This document shows, in pieces, positions 46,437 through 58,880 of a DNA stretch of 64,000 nt (the stretch's first letter is position 1; each line of letters starts with the position of its first letter). The notes below the pieces were generated by a model. That model searched no databases. It was not told where the DNA came from and saw only the letters and a program-made list of their open reading frames with translations. The DNA is taken from the NCBI GenBank assembly GCA_028829895.1, contig CM054181.1, forward strand, positions 27,595,357 through 27,659,356. The letters are read 5' to 3'. Source of the stretch: Sinotaia quadrata (lineage: Eukaryota > Mollusca > Gastropoda > Architaenioglossa > Viviparidae). The position numbers and the translations under genes were made by a program.

Positions 46437-46919
46437 CACAGGTTAAATAGTTTTGTTACAGGCAGTAATGCATGAATTCCCACTATTTTTCTTTCAGCGA
46501 GGAACAGTTTTTATCTCGAAACTCTTTGCTACTAATTCTCTGGCATAAGTCTTTGTGTCCGTGTGTTGACACTGAACTCTCTTTATTTGCCTTTAACGTC
46601 ATTATCTCCCTTGCTCCGTCTAACGTTAAGACTACTGCAATTGTGCGAGTTCATGCGAGCCTCTGTATGGGTTTGTGTTTGTATGGTGTCCGTTTTATCA
46701 AAGACTGTAAAAGTCGCATTAAACACTTCCAAATTAATCATTTCCTCATATTAAATAATCATTAAAAAAATAAATATATGTATATAATGCTTCAGCATTT
46801 GCATTTCAGCTTCTACCATGCACACTGAACATAATTCAGCAGTGGTTTTATATTTTCAGAATCCAAAGTTTGCGAGTTGCAGAACCCTCTCTCACTCACA
46901 AACGCGTGCCCGCACATAT

Positions 46920-46930
46920 GCACACATGCA

Positions 46931-46987
<57 letters not shown>
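46920..46987. repeat. (CA)n microsatellite
   Basis: About 57 bp of clean CA from 46931, with ACATGCACACACATA before it and ACATATACACAG-type sequence to 47045. His/Thr and Val/Cys frames are artefacts. Positions 47046-48130 are unique without a recognised gene. Confidence 0.97.
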
Positions 46988-46988
<1 letters not shown>

Positions 46989-48132
46989 ACATATATAAAA
47001 ACTTACACATATACACAGACCTTACACACATATGTACACACACTGTTATTGCTATCCTGATTTTTTGCTCCTGCTTTACAAACTGTTACATTCTAATGCT
47101 AGAGCCTTATCAAGTACTATGGTATCATAGACTTAGCAGGTGTTATATTGTACTTTAGCATTAACTGTGTACTCTACGTTTAGTCTTAAGGATGTTGCAT
47201 GGTATCATGTGTCTTTCTTCTATCTTAACGCATTACTCAATACACAAGTATATTAAAAAATTGGCATCAGAGAGGTAAGCCACCTTTTAAATACGATATA
47301 TTACTAAATATTAAAAAGTACTGCTGATCAGCCGGATCATTGCTGACTTAAAGGAAAATCTTCAATATTTCATTAGAAGAGTTATTGTTCTTGGACTTAG
47401 AGTACTTCTTTATGTGAAATAATCAACTGAATCTAATGTTCCACCAAGCTACCAGTGAGTGAGGATTCGTCTGTTAAATGATCCTAACGATCTGACTTTA
47501 TTAACTTGGCTCCTGCACCTTCCCACCCATTAAAGATCAAGCTATAACCTCAGTGTGACGCTCATGTTTTCTGGATTGACGTATTTTTTGTATTATTGTA
47601 ATAATTAAGTTTCCTGATTTTGTAAATGTATAATTGAAGCTTTTCTTTCATGTATTTAATTCCTAAGTTCGATCAATACATCCTACAAGAGTAGACAAGG
47701 TCCAGTCGGATTGTCTCCCATTGATCCGTTACACTGTATAAGCTTAAATGACTGGTCCTTTCACTGAGATACTAGTAGACCAGGTGTAAGTACACCACCG
47801 CCAACCGTGCTTGCATATAACGCAAGAGTTAACCCCTTAATGGATGGGCATCAAGAGGACATATGCGTGAAGAGCTGAATGAATTAATCGGGTCAGAATT
47901 CTAAGTCATCCATTTTCTTTTAACTTTAAAAATCGTACGACTGTTAAACTGAACACTGTTATACACTATCAAGTTGTGAGTTGCTGCTTTCGTGCAAATC
48001 AGAGAGAATGATTCGACCACTTTTGAAATGAAATATTTCTTGCCAATTGCCTGCAAAGTTTTTTTGTGTGTGGAACATCTGTGTGTACTCTGCATGCGAA
48101 AAAAATTCGTCACTCGAAATAATTTGCAAAGA

Positions 48133-48300
48133 AGGGATTTCTTGTAAGAACACTCTGGAGATCTATTATATTGGATTTCTTGTAAAAGTACTCTGGACTG
48201 GATTTCTTGTGAGGACACCACTCTGACTTCTATGAAAAAGGATTTCTTGTGAGGACACCACTCTGACTTCTATGAAAAAGGACACTATGGATTTCTATGA
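48133..48300. repeat. GGATTTCTTGTGAGGACACC minisatellite
   Basis: Two identical copies at about 48199 and 48240 of GGATTTCTTGTGAGGACACC then ACTCTGACTTCTATGAAAAA, preceded by three shorter diverged copies (GGATTTCTTGTAA..ACTCTGGA). The 106-codon minus frame 47901-48221 runs through it. Confidence 0.88.
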
Positions 48301-48350
48301 GAAAGATTTTTTAACTAAGAAATTTATTGTAGTTTTCCAATGATTGTAAA

Positions 48351-48536
48351 TGAGACAGAGTAAATTTGCCTCTCCCTATTTTTAAATTTAAACTGTTATA
48401 TAAATTCCAAATTCAGTGTAACCCGACCTTGGGAACTCCTTATGGTGTTATTTTTGAAAGTGAGTTGTAGTAAACAGCTCGAAGCAAGAATATTCTAGGT
48501 TGCTGATGCAATGCAAGCTGAGTGAGTAGTTTTCTG
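48351..48536 (+). mobile_element. LTR-like element, truncated copy 3
   Basis: TGAGACAGAGTAAATTTGCC at the left end, then CTCTCCCTATTT, TTATATAAATT, ACCCGACCTTGG and finally GAGTAGTTTTC. All match, in order, the reverse complement of copy 1 and the plus strand of the copy at 63811. Similarity stops abruptly after about 186 bp where the palindrome cluster begins. Confidence 0.65.
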
Positions 48537-48543
48537 GAATTAT

Positions 48544-48653
48544 AGCGTTAACTGGTACTATAGGGTTAGTTGGTACTATATAGTACTAAAGTGCGCAGTA
48601 GTATCATATAATACCAACTATCGCTATAGTATTATATAGTACCAGTTAACGCT
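48544..48653. repeat. 110-bp imperfect palindrome (foldback)
   Basis: AGCGTTAACTGGTACTATA at 48544-48562 is perfectly reverse-complemented at 48635-48653. Inner arms AGTTGGTACTATATAGTACTA and the complement of TAGTATCATATAATACCAACT also pair. It can form a long hairpin or cruciform. Confidence 0.85.
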
Positions 48654-48810
48654 CTAACACTATATATGGTGACTATAGCGTTGGTAGTGTATGACACTAT
48701 AGCGTTAGTTAGTACTATATAGTACTATAGCGTGGTATTATAGTTAACTGGTTATATGGTGACTATAGCGTAATTATGGTGCTATCGCGCTAACTGGTAG
48801 TGGAAATGGA
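48654..48810. repeat. cluster of related GTGACTATAGCGTTA short repeats
   Basis: ACTATAGCGTTRG, TAGTACTATATAGTACTATA and TATGGTGACTATAGCGT recur in both orientations, continuing the theme of the adjacent palindrome. Confidence 0.8.
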
Positions 48811-48949
48811 TGAGGTGCTTTTCAATTGATCATCTCTATCCGTCTCACTGAGTTGCGGATGCTGACTTTTCAATAAATTCTGTTCCAGTCCATACAGTGG
48901 ATTGGATTGAGAAAATAATATACACCAGTTGTGATAGACGTTAAAAATT

Positions 48950-49141
48950 CTGTAAATATTTCATTGGAATAACAACTAAGACACAGAGCGAAAGTGTCTG
49001 TAAATATTTTATTGGAATGACAACTAAGACACAGAGCGAAAGTCGCTGTAAATATTTCATTGGAATGACAACTAAGACACAGAGCGAAAGTCGCTGTAAA
49101 TATTTTATTGGAATGACAACTAAGACACAGAGCGAAAGTCT
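48950..49141. repeat. 48-bp minisatellite, exactly 4 copies
   Basis: Copies start at 48950, 48998, 49046 and 49094: CTGTAAATATTTCATTGGAA then TGACAACTAAGACACAGAGC and GAAAGTCG. Period 48 keeps a 98-codon minus frame open (48870-49166) as a 16-residue repeat with LCLSCHSN. Positions 49142-50498 are unique with short GT/CG stretches and no recognised gene. Confidence 0.96.
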
Positions 49142-50498
49142 CTGCTAAAGAATGCGCCGACAGCACGTGTTGTTAAAGCCGTTCTCCAAGAGTACACGTA
49201 CCCATTAACAGTCCCATGAAAGACATACAAGAATTTTTTGTGCGTCTGTGTGTCTGTGTGGTTGTGCACACGCGCACGAGCACATATTGTGTTATCATGC
49301 AATCAACAGGAGATAAAAAAAAACATCCTAAACAGTTCTGGAAAGGTGGGAAGTTTAAGACAAGAAATGCAGCTTCTCTTTAACAGTTTCTTGTTGAGTC
49401 ACCCATAGCCACACCCACCTCTGGTCCCGGTTACCGTCTGCAGCTGAGCTTGATGGATGCTGGCTGTGCAGGTAGCACTCTTGAAGTCGGGTTTAGCTGT
49501 AGTATTAACTACGACGTGACGGAACTGAAATATTCAATTATAGTCAACACACACGCGCGCGCACTTCCCTCTCACCAATACAACGATGACCTCCGATTTC
49601 TAGAAGACTCTGACCGATGCTGGTGGTAGTGGTAATTGTGGTGGGGATAGTGATCCATGGTCGTAGTGATGAGAATTGTAAGAATGAGAATAAACAGAAA
49701 TAACGCCCCCAAAACCCAAATTCATAAATAAATCGTCATCTGGGAAATTTCTGTAACCAGAAGCGCGTAAAAAGATGGCAGAATGGGGGGGACGGGGAGA
49801 GGGAGAAGGTATTTTAAAAAACACTTTTCACATTTCACAATTGTTGAACCTTTTAATGGAGATGGAGCAAAGGGGTGTGTGCATATGTGCGTAGGTTGTT
49901 AATCACCATCGAAAGAACAGGGGGAATGATAAGATTCTTTGACTAAAGATTCAGTTTAGTGGAGTGCTCACTTCTCACTGTTCTTTCCCTCCCTTGAAAT
50001 GATTTGAACATCTGACGTCGATAATATTATTCGATTGTTGTGAATTGCAAACTCAACTTATTTTAACTTTTACATGAACTCATTTCAACCTTTTTTTTCA
50101 ACTCATTACCACTTTCTTTTCAATTGAGTGCAACTCCGAGGCAGCTCGTTGAACTGACAAGTCCAGTACTCGTCTGTCGCTTTATGCGATTTTTCGCACT
50201 GCACCTTTTTTCTCAATTTCAATGGCACATTGTCAGAGTTACATTTTTCATTGCAGCTGTAACATTTCCGTCTGGTGAGAGTCATTTTCTATATTTAGCG
50301 GCAAAAAAACTTCCACTTTGAACAAATATGGTATGTAGTATTTGTCGTCTTTGGATTTCTTTTAATTTCTTTCATTTGTTTGGCCCAGTTTAGTCTCCTT
50401 TATTTTGGTTTTTGTTAGTTATAGTTGGAAATTATTCATTCGACTAAAATTGCTTATGATAATTTGCGTACGACAGGCTAGCTTCTCAAATATTTCTT

Positions 50499-50535
50499 CT
50501 TTTTTTTCTCTCTCTCTCTCTTCTTCCTCTCTCTT
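50499..50535. repeat. pyrimidine tract with (CT)n
   Basis: A T-run followed by CTCTCTCTCTCTTCTTCCTCTC. Positions 50536-50914 are T-rich unique sequence. Confidence 0.85.
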
Positions 50536-50914
50536 TACTAAAGAAAAACTGTTGCAATACATTTTATTAAAATACAATACAATAACTCCTCGGTAAAATT
50601 GAACGCGTTAAAACTGCCTTTATAATTTTGTTTATTTCATTATTTATTGTTTAGGGTTTCTACTCAATAGTATCGTTTGACACGAAATTGTTTTTAGATT
50701 TCTTGCGTGCATGCTTGCTGGTTTATTAAATGTTTTGTATTTATAACTTCCATTCAGTCGTTTTCGCTTTATTAAAATTCTATTCTTTGTTGAGTATTTT
50801 CTGTTATTGTTTGTTTATTTTTATTTATTTTGTTATGTGTTGATATTTTGAATTTTATTTCGGTTTTTTATTTTTCTGGGCAACTGGTAATGTAATTAGC
50901 TATCCTCCCTTCAT

Positions 50915-51068
50915 ATACCCAAACACACCCAAACACACATATACAAGCACATACACAAACAAAGCACACTTACATACAAGCACACAAACAAATATAAGCA
51001 CACAAACAAGCACATACACACACACAAGCGCGCGCACAAACACACACACACACACACATACATGCACA
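50915..51068. repeat. CA-rich tract
   Basis: Imperfect ACACAAACA/AAGCACATACA, with a GCGCGCGCAC and a final (CA)7. The 110-codon minus frame over it is an artefact. Positions 51069-51410 hold a loose repeat of AAGATCGTTRTAAA. Confidence 0.88.
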
Positions 51069-51410
51069 CACTTTGCCTCTGCAAGATATAACGTATGTAA
51101 ATATCTGCACCTTCTGAAGAGTGATAAATATGGACACTGGCTCAGAAAAAGTTTTATTATCGCCTCTGCCTTAGTGAAACAAAATGTAAATATGAGTAGC
51201 CATTTGTATTGCAAGATAATCACAGAATCCACAATGACTCAACACAGGGTCGACAAAGATCTTGTTAATTCCCACTGAGTTGACTAAAGATCGTTATAAA
51301 TGATTACATATATTTCATTGAATCAGCAAAAGATCGTTGTAAATCAGTAATCAGTATAGGTATTCCCACTGGGTTGTCAAAAAATCGTTGTAAACAAGTA
51401 TCACCAATAA

Positions 51411-51565
51411 TGTGAATAATTATTTTTTTCTAGCAAAAAAATATGTGAATAATTATTTTCTCTAGCAAGAAAAGATGTGAATAATTATGTTCTCTAGCAA
51501 GAAAAGATGTGAATAATTATTTTCTCTAGCAAGTGAATAATTATTTTCTCTAGCATGGCAAGAGA
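51411..51565. repeat. minisatellite (GTGAATAATTATTTTCTCTA), 5 copies
   Basis: GTGAATAATTATTTTCTCTA then GCAAGAAAAGAT, five times; the fourth unit is shortened. Positions 51566-51880 are AT-rich unique sequence. Confidence 0.93.
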
Positions 51566-51884
51566 TCTTTAAAATAAACATGACCACTGGCCACTCGCTT
51601 GCAAAAGGCAGACAGACAGGTGTCGACATGACTCAGATATCAATTCTCAATTGCTACTTTAACTCAACAAGGACTGAACAGTACTAATTGCCACTGGCTC
51701 TTTTGAAAAAAAAAATAATATTTTAGACTCAACTTTAAGTTAATAACTAAGTATGCCAATAGCTCGGCAACGATACACTTAAAAATATATATATACTACA
51801 AATGCTTCAGCGAGAGAAAATAAATATCGCTTCGTGAATGAAGAATTTTTTATGGGCTTATTATACATCTCGTTTTAAATTTAA

Positions 51885-52515
51885 AAAAAAAATAAGTACA
51901 ACATCTTGTTCTCAATTAAAAATAACTAAATTAAAAAATATCTTGTCTCGATAAATGATCAATAAATATCAAGTCTTATTCTCGATTAAAGATCAATGCA
52001 TAATACATCTTGTTCTCCATTAAAAAATATCATGTCTTGTTGACGATAACAGATAAATAAATATCACATTTTGTTCAAGGTAAAGGAGATGCAGGCCACA
52101 TCTTGATCTCTTCAAAAAATTAATAATTAATAATGTTGAGATAACAGATAAATACATAATACATTTTGTTCTAGATAAATATATATATATCATCTTGCTT
52201 TCAATAAAAGATAAATACATATATCATTTTGCTTTCGATAAAAGCTAACTACATAATACATCTTGTTCTAAACAAAAGCTAACTACATAATACATCTTGT
52301 TCTAGACAAAAGTTAACTACATAATACATCTTGTTCTAGACAAAAGCTAACAATATAATACATCTTGTTTTAGACAAAAGCTAACTACATAATACATCTT
52401 GTTCTAGACAAAAGCTAACTACATATTACATCTTGTTCTAGATGAAAGATAACTACATAATACGTATTGTTCTAGATACCAAAAAAAATATCACATCTTG
52501 TTCTCGATAATAGAT
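51885..52515. repeat. degenerate to homogeneous 34-40 bp minisatellite
   Basis: The left part is diverged (ATCTTGTTCTCGATTAAAGAT). The part at 52230-52450 has six near-identical 34-bp copies of ACATAATACATCTTGTTCTA then GACAAAAGCTAACT. Positions 52516-53130 are AT-rich with no gene recognised. Confidence 0.9.
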
Positions 52516-53131
52516 AAATGTTACTACCATTCGTCGGATGAAGAAAAATAAAAAATCATAATCGACTTAAGAAATGACAAATACGCATCATCTGGACAGG
52601 AACAAAATTATTATCTAGCGTGAGAAAAAATAATTAATTAATATCTCCATCGGCTCAACAAATGATAAACGCATTTTACCCCCGTGCTTAAAGGGAGATA
52701 AATAAAGAAAATATACAAGGTCTCGATACAAAATAAGTAAATTTCAACACTGGCCTCAGTAATTAATAAATATATCATTATTGGTAATAATTAATTATGT
52801 TAAAGTTAAAATTTAAAATATTTTCATGACATCGTCAAAATAAACTTCAGAGTATTTAACCCAATGTGCCGGCACGTCAGATATAATGTGCTTGCATATT
52901 CCCATTCAATAGTGTTTAGTACGAATAGTCTATTTAATCGCAAAGCCACTCGGCTACAATACATGGTGTTGGGGTTAATGAGGGCCTGTTTTGTAAACAA
53001 GACAAGGGCCACAACTTCCTAACACTATTGTAATTTATGAATAAAAGCAATCCACTTCCCAGAGAACATTAATTAAAGCCGCTTTTTATTTTAACTTTAA
53101 TGTTGTTTGTACGATTGTGTTAAGTGTATAC

Positions 53132-53133
<2 letters not shown>

Positions 53134-53200
<67 letters not shown>

Positions 53201-53345
53201 AGTATGTTTGTGTGCTTCCTTTTGTGGGTGTGTGTGTGTGTGTGTTTGAGAGAAAGAGAGTATTTCATTTCGTGTGTGTTGCAATGTATATGTTTGTGTG
53301 TATGTGTGTGTGTGTTTCATTGCGTGCATGTGTGTGTGTGCGTGC
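53134..53345. repeat. (GT)n microsatellite with GT-rich flank
   Basis: 64 bp of pure GT to 53197, then imperfect GTGTGTTTG/GTGTGCGTGCG sequence to 53350. Overlapping frames (104 and 87 codons plus; 69 and 60 minus) are artefacts. Positions 53351-53985 are T-rich unique sequence. Confidence 0.96.
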
Positions 53346-53989
53346 GTGTGCGCATAATTCCAGCCTGCGAAATGTATTAAAACGTACGAGAAAAATATTG
53401 TTTACATATATGTCTCAGTGAAAGATATTTTATTTGAAATTAATGATGTTAATAATAATGTTAATTCAAATTAAATGGTCTGTCTAATGCAATTTAAATC
53501 TTTCTTTTCTCTTTCGTTTCTTTCATTCCTTATTTCCGTCTCTTTCTTTCCTACCTTTTTTTCCCCCATACATTCAATCATTGAAACTTTATTTTCTTCT
53601 TTATTTCACTTTCAGCTTTCTTTCTGCAATTTTTTGTTTGTTTGTGTATATCTCTGTGATACTTATAGGTATCAACCAAATAATTAACAACAACGTATTG
53701 GTGGCTTTAAATCACCTTGCGTTGATATAAATATTCGAACATGATCGATGGTAGATGACATTTAAAATCTTTTTTCTTTATTTTTTCGTGGGACTATGGT
53801 TGTTCCTGTTAAATAATGCGTATATTTTTCTCACGATTTCATGACGTCATAAACTTAAAACTATTCCAGTCTGTTGAAAAAAAAAAAGACAGTGTGAATC
53901 AAAAGTCAAACGACCCGCCCCCTGGACATTAATTTGTAGTATGATTAAAAATCAACCAAGCAGCGTAATTTCTGAAAGTATAACAACTG

Positions 53990-54601
53990 AGCTATTGTGA
54001 AATACACTTGAGATATTATAAAATTAATTTTGAAAATATTATAACATTAGAGATAATATGAAATGTATTTGAGATGCTTTTAATAAATTTGAGGTGTTTT
54101 TAATAACTTTGAGGTATTATAAAATAAATTTGAGATAATACGAAATACATTTGAGATATTATAAAATACATTTGAACATATAAAATACATTTGAGATATT
54201 ATAAAACACATTTGAGATTTTATAAAACACATTTGAGATATTATAAAACGCGTTTGAGATATTATAAAACGCGTTTGAGATATTATAAAACACGTTTGAG
54301 ATATTATAAAACACATTTGAGATAGCCTATTATAAAACGCGTTTGAGATATTATAAAACGCGTTTGAGATATTATAAAACACGTTTGAGATATTATAAAA
54401 CACATTTGAGATATTATAAAACGCGTTTGAGATATTATAAAACGCGTTTGAGATATTATAAAACACGTTTGAGATATTATAAAACACATGTGAGATATTA
54501 TAAAACGCGTTTGAGATATTATAAAACGCGTTTGAGATATTATAAAACGCGTTTGAGATATTATAAAACACGTTTGAGATATTATAAAACGCGTTTGAGA
54601 T
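53990..54601. repeat. 21-bp minisatellite, about 24 clear copies plus a diverged start
   Basis: Unit: TTATAAAACRCGTTTGAGATA; most copies carry ACGCGT, others ACACGT or ACACAT. Similarity decays leftwards to about 53990. Because 21 is divisible by three, both strands stay open, giving the longest frame in the window (176 codons, minus, 54080-54610) as a 7-residue FYNISNA/V repeat, and 86 codons on the plus strand (RLRYYKT). I do not consider either a gene. Confidence 0.97.
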
Positions 54602-54793
54602 AAACATCATAAAACCAATCGACGAGACTAGCTTAGAACTTGACCTTGGCTGTCACAGTACTTTTCTGTATTTTTCCTCAGGAATTTGTGTTTGAGGATT
54701 CTTACACATTCCATAGCAATACGTACATATTCTATCGAACACAGAAATAAAATCAAGGATTCTTGAATACTATAACTTGTTCTAGAACATTCA

Positions 54794-55120
54794 ATCATGA
54801 ACATGTAGCTATACGTAATTATATGAGAATTTATTAAGTTCATGAACATGTAGCTATACGTAATTATATGAGAATTTATTAAGTTCATGAACATGTAGCT
54901 ATACGTAATTATATGAGAATTTATTAAGTTCATGAACATGTAGCTATACGTAATTATATGAAGTTTATTAAGTTCATGAACATGTAGCTATACGTAATTA
55001 TATGAGAATTTATTTTCATGAACATGTAGCTATACGTAATTATATGAGAATTTTTTAAGTTCACGAACATGTAATTATATGAGAATTTTTTGTTATACGT
55101 AATGATATGAAATTTTTTTA
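54794..55120. repeat. 45-bp minisatellite, about 7 copies
   Basis: TTCATGAACATGTAGCTATA then CGTAATTATATGAGAATTTA and TTAAG. The first four copies are spaced exactly 45 bp (54794, 54839, 54884, 54929); later ones are shortened. Minus frames of 103 and 63 codons are artefacts. Confidence 0.96.
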
Positions 55121-57295
55121 AGTTGACGCCGTCTATTTGTTCCATATCACATGCTATTATAATATCCTATCTGTTAAAATTACCACTTGTATTTCAGTTA
55201 TTATTCAACCTGTACAAAAAAAAAATTAAATGAATGAATTATTTATTTTGACGCTCAAGAGGAACGTAATTATGTGACTCTGCTAATTTGATCACGATCA
55301 TTTCACGGGCTAAAATTAGCTCGTCTGTTCTTGAACTGAGTAGAACTTAGACTACTGCAGAAGATACAATTCTTAAAACACTTTATTAACTATTCGATAG
55401 AGACCGTGCGTTGCTTTAATATTAAACTTTATTTAATTACATCTATTTTAGAAAACAATAATAATTTGCTTATCTATTTATGAAAATTAGCTAGCTTACA
55501 CGGCGAACTGGAAACTGGATTTTTTTTTTTTAAATACCTATGGTAAAAAAATGATTTTAAAAAATAAAATAAATATTTAAAATTCTAACATTTAACATAT
55601 TAATCGCTTTTAAATTATATCGTAATTTCCTTTTTTTTTTTTTTTACGCTTTGATATTTACGTTGTCGATAATGGCTTCGGGTGTATTCATTTACCTCAA
55701 AAATCGGCAAACTGATTGCCAATTTGTGAACAACACACATACAAAATATAATTAATCATTTAACAAATAGACTGACAAAATTTGGACAACGAGCAAGAAA
55801 CTGGGTCAGCGCTATTCACAATTTCCAAAAACCATTTATAACAGACATTTTTTTCTTTCAAACTAGAACCTCATCCACCTTCCTGTTACAACACAATAAG
55901 TAATACCACACCCGTACCTACCTTTTAAATAGCGAGTCAAATGGCTTCAGCATCGTAAAGATTCTTTTTTTTTTTTTTTTTTTAAACAAAGAATTTTCTT
56001 TTCTTTCTTTCTCTCTCTCTCTTTTTTTTTTTTTTGCTTTACATCTCAGCCACTGTCGAAAACAAACTTATACTAATGAAGTGGGTACAACACATACGTA
56101 AAACGGACAGCGAAATTCTTCCGCCCAAAAAGTAAAAAGACAAATGAAATTTGGAACTACAGCGCTCCGCGTAAGCTTTTTTGTTGTTGTTTCAGAACCC
56201 TTTCATATGACCACCCCTGAAGATCTCAATCAGTTCCCACCCTCTCTCGCCCCTCTCTCTCTCTCACTTTCTCTCTGGTTTCTTTTCTTTTTTTTTTTTT
56301 TTTATCATTGTGACTTTCTTTACCCACATTTTGTCCGCCTTCCGTTTTTTCTTTCTTTTTCAGGCATACAATTGGTCTGCTAAGCTCTACTCTAAGCGGT
56401 AGGCGCGGCGGGGGGTGATGTGAATTTCGCAAGACTGTGCAATTATTTCATTTTGTTTTTTATCCGTGCCACCATGTCGTCAGTTGTGTCCCCTTCTCGT
56501 CCTTGAAGTGCAGAGCAAAACTAGCGTTTAGACTTGAGAGTCATCTTTTCGGGCGAGGTTCGTAGAAACATCGCTATGACGTTGACAGCATAGTTGACAC
56601 AGTCAGAATGTTGGTTTTGAAAAGAATAAAATAATCCTCCCCAAAAAGTAAGAGAAGAGATGAGGGGAAGGGGGTAGAAAGGGATGATAAAGAGAGTGAG
56701 AGCTATGAATCCGAAGTCGAAAACTGTTGAAGTCTAAGTCTGTCCAAGAAAATGAAATGCTTACTGCAAATAGATATGAACACGTTACAAGAAACAGTTT
56801 AGGGGGAGGGAGGACAGAGAAGCTGGTCACTGTTGAAAGGGATAATATGAGGATAAGAAAATAAGAGAATATTTTATTTATCAGAAAACGTGTTTAACAG
56901 TTTTCTGTTTGTAATTAGCAACACACAATCAGCAGACTTCAAAATTTATTTTGTCTGGTACAAGCAGCTTTTCCACCTTAGTTTCGATTCCAGTTCGTTT
57001 CTTATTTTACATTGCATCATAAAGGAACACACACGACCATAGTAAATTTAACTTTGCAATAGAACTCCACACTAAAGTCACATTTAAAGATGCGAAAGAA
57101 ATACTTCTCTTTTGGCTAATATTGCTACACTAACAAAGATACAATAAGAAGCGTTTAACAATTAAAAATTCATATTTAGTACATTGGAAGGAAAATAATA
57201 AAGAGTTAGATTTAAAAGATAATACAAATTTCTCGTCACAGTTCAGTGACTTTACCATGAATTGTATGTTCTGCTGTTCTAATTCCCAATTTGAC
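55121..57295. other. unique AT-rich sequence with homopolymer runs
   Basis: T-runs near 55521, 55632, 55965-55983, 56023-56036 and 56291-56303, and CT-rich stretches at 56007-56022 and 56240-56280. Small frames at 56144-56432 and 56603-56830 come from pyrimidine or purine tracts. No gene is recognised. Confidence 0.55.
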
Positions 57296-57299
57296 GCGT

Positions 57300-57795
57300 T
57301 TTTAAGGACAGAGCAAGTAGTCCTGTACTTAGACTCTTAACTCATGTTATAAACACAAGGCGATAAGTCCTCTACTTAGACACTTAACTCATGTTATAAA
57401 GACAGAACAATAAGTCTTCTACTTATACACTTAGCTCATAAAATCAGAACAACGAGTCCTCTATTTTTGACACTTATAAACACAATGCGATGAGTCTTCT
57501 ACTTAGACAACTCGTGTTATAAACACAATGCGATGAGTCCTCTACTTAGACATTTAACTCGTGTTATGATGACCGAGTAAGGAGTCCTCTACTTAGACAC
57601 TTAACTCGTGTTACGATGACCGAGTAAGGAGTCCTCTACTTAGACACTTAACTCGTGTTATGATGACCGAGTAAGGAGTCCTCTACTTAGACACTTAACT
57701 CGTGTTATGATGACCGAGTAAGGAGTCCTCTACTTAGACACTTAACTCGTGTTATGATAACCGAGCAAGGAGTCCTCTACTTAGACACTTAACTC
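57300..57795. repeat. 47-bp minisatellite, about 10 copies
   Basis: ACACTTAACTCGTGTTATGA then TGACCGAGTAAGGAGTCCTC and TACTTAG. The last five copies (57560-57795) are nearly identical. Copies to the left are diverged and several carry ATAAACACAATGCGATGAGTC instead. There is a gradient from old (left) to young (right). Confidence 0.94.
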
Positions 57796-58184
57796 CTCCA
57801 TGTACTTGTGGTACTCTATCCCGTTCATCACTACACATGCAGAATCACGCAAAAAATAAGTCTCTGGACCACACACGCACACATGCAGGGATCTCTTTCG
57901 TGTGAGCTAGTGGCCTACTTCGAGTATAGACTCCAGAACTTGTAACATCAACCGTTACTCAACCCATATACTATAATATACATAAAACCAAGGGTTCAAA
58001 CAAACTTCAATTCTGCCAGCTACTATTAGCCTTGAAGGGACTCCGTGATCAAACGTTTTCTCAGTCCAACCTTGCATACAATGAAGTTAATTTGGTTCAC
58101 CAAAAACACTGTTAATTTTTTTACCATGCCGTCTTCACTTGGTCACCAAAATTATCAACCAGTTAAAATTAACATTTCTCGTCC

Positions 58185-58691
58185 ATGCTTCCTATAACTC
58201 TGATGGATAGTTGGACCACACGTAGGCATACTCTCTGGTCTAAACTCACGGATTACTCTCTGTTCACGCTTCATTGCACAGTTTTGAACCCGCATAAATT
58301 GCATCCGACATATAATTCTAAACCCAGCGAACACTTCTCCACACATACTGTCCACCTATATAAGCATTCTCACTACATTCTCACTACATTTTCACTCACT
58401 ACTCGGAAGTATACGTTTCCGTCAATCAACAACATAGGACACAGACTACAGACGAAGTTTATATTATATAGCTCTGCTCTTTCAAAGTATGTCATTAAAA
58501 TATTATTTTTCACTAATATATTTAAAACTTTATATTTAAAAAGAAATGTCCATTTCATGACATCTGGCCAAAACTACCTCCATTTATCTCTCGGTAGTCT
58601 TCTCGCCCTAGAATTACCTTTCAAACAATCGTGCACCAATCTAAGGACCGCCTGTGAAACAATCATGCACCAATCTAAGGACCACCTGTGA
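58185..58691 (+). CDS. unrecognised ORF, 168 codons
   Basis: The longest frame not wholly repeat-derived, ATG 58185 to stop 58689-58691. The product is rich in Ser, Thr, His, Tyr and Leu, with no domain, signal peptide or repeat that I recognise. Its C-terminal 20-odd residues come from the minisatellite starting at 58623. Smaller frames overlap it on the other strand. Codon use looks like AT-rich noncoding DNA, so chance is the likelier explanation. Confidence 0.12.
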   Translation: MLPITLMDSWTTRRHTLWSKLTDYSLFTLHCTVLNPHKLHPTYNSKPSEHFSTHTVHLYKHSHYILTTFSLTTRKYTFPSINNIGHRLQTKFILYSSALSKYVIKILFFTNIFKTLYLKRNVHFMTSGQNYLHLSLGSLLALELPFKQSCTNLRTACETIMHQSKDHL

Positions 58692-58880
58692 AACAATCAT
58701 GCACCAATCTAAGGACCACCTGTGAAACAAGCATGCACCAATCTAAGGACCACCTGTGAAACAATCATGCATCAATCTAAGGACCGCTTGTGAAACAATC
58801 ATGCACCAATCTAAGGACCGCTTGTGAAACAATCATGCACCAATCTAAGGACCGCTTGTGAAACAATCGTGCACCAATGT
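58623..58880. repeat. 34-bp minisatellite, 7.6 copies
   Basis: AAACAATCATGCACCAATCT then AAGGACCACCTGTG. Starts every 34 bp from 58623 to 58861. Variants ACCRCCTG/ACCGCTTG form two blocks. Positions 58881-59200 are unique. Confidence 0.97.

Noticed and set aside
54080..54610. 176-codon minus-strand frame with a 7-residue repeat
   Set aside because: Entirely produced by a 21-bp tandem array; the opposite strand is open too, and the unit varies by synonymous and nonsynonymous changes alike.
58185..58691. 168-codon ORF as a real gene
   Set aside because: No recognisable domain, end derived from a minisatellite, and AT-biased codons like the surrounding noncoding DNA; kept only as a low-confidence feature.
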